From Methanomassiliicoccales archaeon (GTDB taxonomy: Archaea; Thermoplasmatota; Thermoplasmata; RBG-16-68-12; SOIM01): 64,000 nt of DNA. Made by a program: the position numbers and the translations under genes. Shown here one piece after another: positions 61,348 through 64,000 of this stretch (position 1 is its first letter; every line of letters begins with the position of its first letter). A model generated the notes under the pieces. The model was not told the origin of the DNA. It was given only the letters and a program-made list of their open reading frames with translations, and ran no database searches. The stretch spans positions 80,832 to 144,831 of the forward strand of contig SOIM01000021.1 of the NCBI GenBank assembly GCA_004377185.1. The letters are read 5' to 3'.

Positions 61348-64000
61348 CAGAGGGTGATAGACATCGAAATTGTGGTTGATCCACCGTCATCGTCCACAAC
61401 GGTAAGGGCAATCATGTAAGTACCACTGCCTGGGAAGACGTGAGTAACTATTTCGGTAATCTCCACAGGGAATGTCTTGTTCACGTTTGGATAGAAGGTG
61501 GTGTGGTTCGTTCCATCCCCGAAGTCCCAGTGGAATGTCAGGTCGTCCGCACCTGGGTCGTATGCAGTTGCTTCGAACCTTAGACCATGAGAGAGTATTG
61601 CTGCTGACAAATCGGCTTCCCAAACATATCTGTCTGGATGTTGCACATTGAAAGTGTGGTGTAACCAGACTTCTTCTCCATCATCAAATGTCAGTATGAT
61701 CCAGCATGGATTTGCACCGTTTGGTTGGCCGTTTATTGGGTCGTCCTCGGGTGTGTAGCGGACTATAGCTGAGTATCCTCTGGAGATATTAATCTTAAAT
61801 CCTGCAAGATGAAGCATTTGATCATTTGGGCTTCCTGGGTATCGGGTAAGAGTTCCCTGTGCTATCATAACATCATCTTCATACAATTCTACTGAGACAT
61901 CATGCCATTTCTCTCCTGCGATCCTCAAAGAGACGTTGACTTCGATTGGAAGTACTCTCAGTTCCACTGTTGGCGGTACATTCTTCACCAGAACGTGAAC
62001 AGTGTCTATCCCAACGCCACCATCGTCATCCGTCACCCTGAGGGCAACATCCCCATCGAAGTCGTCAATCCCGGTGTGCGTAACTGACTGACCAACAGCG
62101 TCCACATCGAAGTTGATTCCATCATAGTCGAAGTCCCATTCGTAGGTATGCGTATCGTAGATTCCCGGGTCAGAGCAACTTCCATTGAATGTGAATGTGG
62201 AAACCTCGTACCCTTCCTTGTCTTCTCCTGCATCTGCTGTGGGAGGAACGTTTCTTACCGTCAGAGTTGTGACATCTATGTCCCATCCACCATCATCATC
62301 CGTGACCCTTAGGGCAATATCTCCTGAATAGTCATCATACCACATGTTTTGAACAGTAGTACCCGTTGCATCAAGAGTGAAAGTTGTTCCGTCATAATCG
62401 AAGTCCCACTCGTAGGTGTGTGTGTCCAAAAAGCCTGGGTCGGTGTGGCTCCCCTTGAATTCAACAGGAGTTCCTTCAAATCCTTCGTAAGGTCCGTTTG
62501 CGTCCGCGGTCGGTGCTACGTTGAGAACCGTCACGACACAAGTGTCCGTGTCCCATAAACCTGCATTGTCAGTCACCTTCAGAGTTACTGTGTAGATGCC
62601 ATTATCGCCGTAGACATGCGTAGAAGTGGTTCCTGTAGCACCCACATCATTCGTGAAGTTCCCATCTCCGTCCGAATCAACAGAGGCATCGAAGTCCCAT
62701 TCATAAATCAGTTCGCCATCCAAGCAGTATTCTTCATTGCTGGTAATAGGAAGAAGGCCACCATAGCCTCCTGTAGAGTACATACAATTGCCCACAACTC
62801 CAGAACCAGAGCTCGCTTTCGCTTCTATCATGGGAGATTTTTGGGTCCAACTATCCTCAGAGGGGTCATACATCTCAGTTGAGTTCAAGGGTGGGCCTGA
62901 AGTCTCTGCTCCACCAAAGGCGTAGATGTTCCCTCCCAACGCTTCGGCAGAAAGACCGGAGCGGTTAGTAGTCAGGTTGGCTCTTTTGGTCCATGCTTCC
63001 GTGATTGGGTCGTATACCTCGACAGTGTTGAGTGACTCATGAGCGTCTCCTCCAATAGCATAGACTTTGTCCTCAAGACCAGTGGCTGCAAGATACGCCC
63101 TAGCGGTGGGCAAATCGGGCTTCGTAGACCAACTATCAGCCAAGGGGTCGTACTCAAAGACCATCCCGCAAGGATAGCAATACATGAACGTGCTCCAACC
63201 TCCAATGACATAGATACGGTCATTTGCGACGGCTGTGCCAAAAGCCTCCATCCAGATGGGCATGGGCGCCTTCGCAGTCCAGTTGTTTGTGGCAGGATCG
63301 AACTCGAATGTGGTATTGGTGCTAAGGTTTCCGTCGCTTCCACCAATGGCGTATATCTTTCCGTCTACGGTTGCTGCACCAAGATAGACCCTTTCAGCGG
63401 GCAAGTCTGGCAACCTGGACCAAGAATCATTCGAGGGGGTATACTTCTGGACAATAGATGTGGGACCGGCGATGCAATCGATAGTATCTCCCCCAATTAG
63501 GTAGATTTCACCGTTGAGGGTAGTGGAGGCCGCACCTGTCATCGGCACCAGAGAATCAGTCTTAAGTGTCCAGACACTTCCATTTCCGCCTGGTGAGTGA
63601 CTTCCTGTTCCATCAAAGTAGACCATGTCTCCTTCGTTGACTGTTTGGTTGGGACCCGCGTCCGCAACTGGTGGTTGATTCCCCGGAAGAACGGTGACAA
63701 TGCAGTTATCCGTGTCTTTTAATCCTTGCACATCCGTAACCGTGAGAGTGACATTGTAGACGCCAGGGTTAACGTAGACATGAGTTGGTCTTGCTCCCGT
63801 CTCATAGGGAGAGCCGTCTCCGAAGTCCCAATCATATGAGACAATGCTCGCATATTTCTTCGCATATTTGAGGCCTGAATTGGTGAAGTCATAATAGCTT
63901 ATGTGCGGAACATCGTTATAATCGAGAGCTATAGAGCTGTGCGTTCCAACATCACCAACTGAGTCCACTGTCTCGATGCCCCAATTGGTTCCGGTCCACC
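61347..64000 (-). CDS. Surface protein: kelch propeller inserted in a PKD domain; 5' end outside window
   Basis: 884 residues visible; the frame is open to 64000 (WTGTNWGIETVDS precedes GTG 63968), so the N-terminus is missing. Order: end of a repeat of the type IETVDS-DVG-SSIALD-PHISYYD; PKD 1 (YDWDFGDGSPYETG); PKD 2 first half (PPVADAGPNQTVNEGDMVYFDGTGSHSPGG); six kelch blades (IYLIGG, IYAIGG, IYVIGG, VYAIGG, IYAFGG, MYSTGG; 62718-63578); PKD 2 second half (LIYEWDFDASVDSDGDGN, HVYGDNGIYTVTLKVTD); two Ig/PKD-like DPG-DTHTYEWDFDYDG units; a beta region; last PKD (FHWDFGDGTNHTT). Probably a secreted adhesin or sugar-binding protein. Confidence 0.85.
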   Translation of the reverse strand, partial: WTGTNWGIETVDSVGDVGTHSSIALDYNDVPHISYYDFTNSGLKYAKKYASIVSYDWDFGDGSPYETGARPTHVYVNPGVYNVTLTVTDVQGLKDTDNCIVTVLPGNQPPVADAGPNQTVNEGDMVYFDGTGSHSPGGNGSVWTLKTDSLVPMTGAASTTLNGEIYLIGGDTIDCIAGPTSIVQKYTPSNDSWSRLPDLPAERVYLGAATVDGKIYAIGGSDGNLSTNTTFEFDPATNNWTAKAPMPIWMEAFGTAVANDRIYVIGGWSTFMYCYPCGMVFEYDPLADSWSTKPDLPTARAYLAATGLEDKVYAIGGDAHESLNTVEVYDPITEAWTKRANLTTNRSGLSAEALGGNIYAFGGAETSGPPLNSTEMYDPSEDSWTQKSPMIEAKASSGSGVVGNCMYSTGGYGGLLPITSNEEYCLDGELIYEWDFDASVDSDGDGNFTNDVGATGTTSTHVYGDNGIYTVTLKVTDNAGLWDTDTCVVTVLNVAPTADANGPYEGFEGTPVEFKGSHTDPGFLDTHTYEWDFDYDGTTFTLDATGTTVQNMWYDDYSGDIALRVTDDDGGWDIDVTTLTVRNVPPTADAGEDKEGYEVSTFTFNGSCSDPGIYDTHTYEWDFDYDGINFDVDAVGQSVTHTGIDDFDGDVALRVTDDDGGVGIDTVHVLVKNVPPTVELRVLPIEVNVSLRIAGEKWHDVSVELYEDDVMIAQGTLTRYPGSPNDQMLHLAGFKINISRGYSAIVRYTPEDDPINGQPNGANPCWIILTFDDGEEVWLHHTFNVQHPDRYVWEADLSAAILSHGLRFEATAYDPGADDLTFHWDFGDGTNHTTFYPNVNKTFPVEITEIVTHVFPGSGTYMIALTVVDDDGGSTTISMSITL

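Overview
The window is a gene-dense stretch of an archaeal chromosome, most likely from the Thermoplasmatota or a nearby euryarchaeal lineage. The archaeal assignment is firm: RPA with its COG3390 partner, Nep1, ribosomal protein L40e, UPF0147, DUF131, Mut7-C, RtcA, diphthine synthase, PurP, split GMP synthase and an archaeal-type ThrS are all present. Several genes have a TATA-like box about 25 nt before a start codon with no room for a leader, while internal operon genes use GGAGG-type ribosome sites. The lineage within the archaea is inference; there is no rRNA here. PKD, kelch and PGF-CTERM-like surface proteins and Arg codons of the AGG/AGA type fit a mesophilic or moderately thermophilic heterotroph.

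Layout. 1-1307: 5' part of a secreted PKD protein running off the left edge. 1409-8401: asnS, a small unknown protein under a perfect palindrome, then a ferredoxin-linked 2-oxoacid oxidoreductase operon with two complete alpha-beta-gamma sets and one delta ferredoxin subunit. 8398-15513: a secreted protein, a membrane-type winged-helix regulator with a leader/terminator element upstream, a DUF6125-like protein, acyl-CoA dehydrogenase, a dCTP deaminase/dUTPase relative, Trm5, DphB, a methyltransferase and a small membrane protein. 15729-19542: RPA, its partner and a pair of RecA/KaiC-like ATPases. 19653-26000: purC, ilvE, sucCD, topA, rpl40e. 26091-35542: an orphan peptide-binding protein, ahcY with a HAD phosphatase and a PfkB kinase, purE, guaA subunits, a phosphoglycerate-dehydrogenase-like enzyme. 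35607-41518: small membrane and hypothetical genes, Mut7-C RNase, arfC (riboflavin), PAC2 and rtcA. 41666-47453: a complete UDP-ManNAc(3NAc)A pathway (wbpD, E, B, A, I), interrupted by a frameshifted zinc-ribbon gene. 47603-52341: a Ca2+-type P-ATPase and a CPA2 antiporter. 52357-61254: tRNA-Gly(CCC), UPF0147, RAM-only Lrp protein, zinc-ribbon proteins, nep1, purP, a large secreted protein, folP and thrS. 61262-64000: tandem hairpin repeats and a surface protein in which a six-blade kelch propeller sits inside a PKD domain.

How the genes work together. The two Kor sets plus SucCD make a ferredoxin-dependent 2-oxoglutarate to succinate step with ATP formation. AhcY, kinase and phosphatase probably clear S-adenosylhomocysteine made by the methyltransferases nearby. 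PurC, PurE, PurP and GuaA give part of archaeal purine synthesis. The wbp genes supply a diacetamido uronic acid sugar nucleotide, probably for glycosylation of surface proteins such as the PKD proteins at both edges. No CRISPR array, insertion sequence or prophage was seen. The items most worth follow-up are the kelch-in-PKD architecture, the paralogous small proteins each behind an inverted repeat, the leader/terminator element at 9728-9825, and the ATPase pair with one degenerate P-loop.
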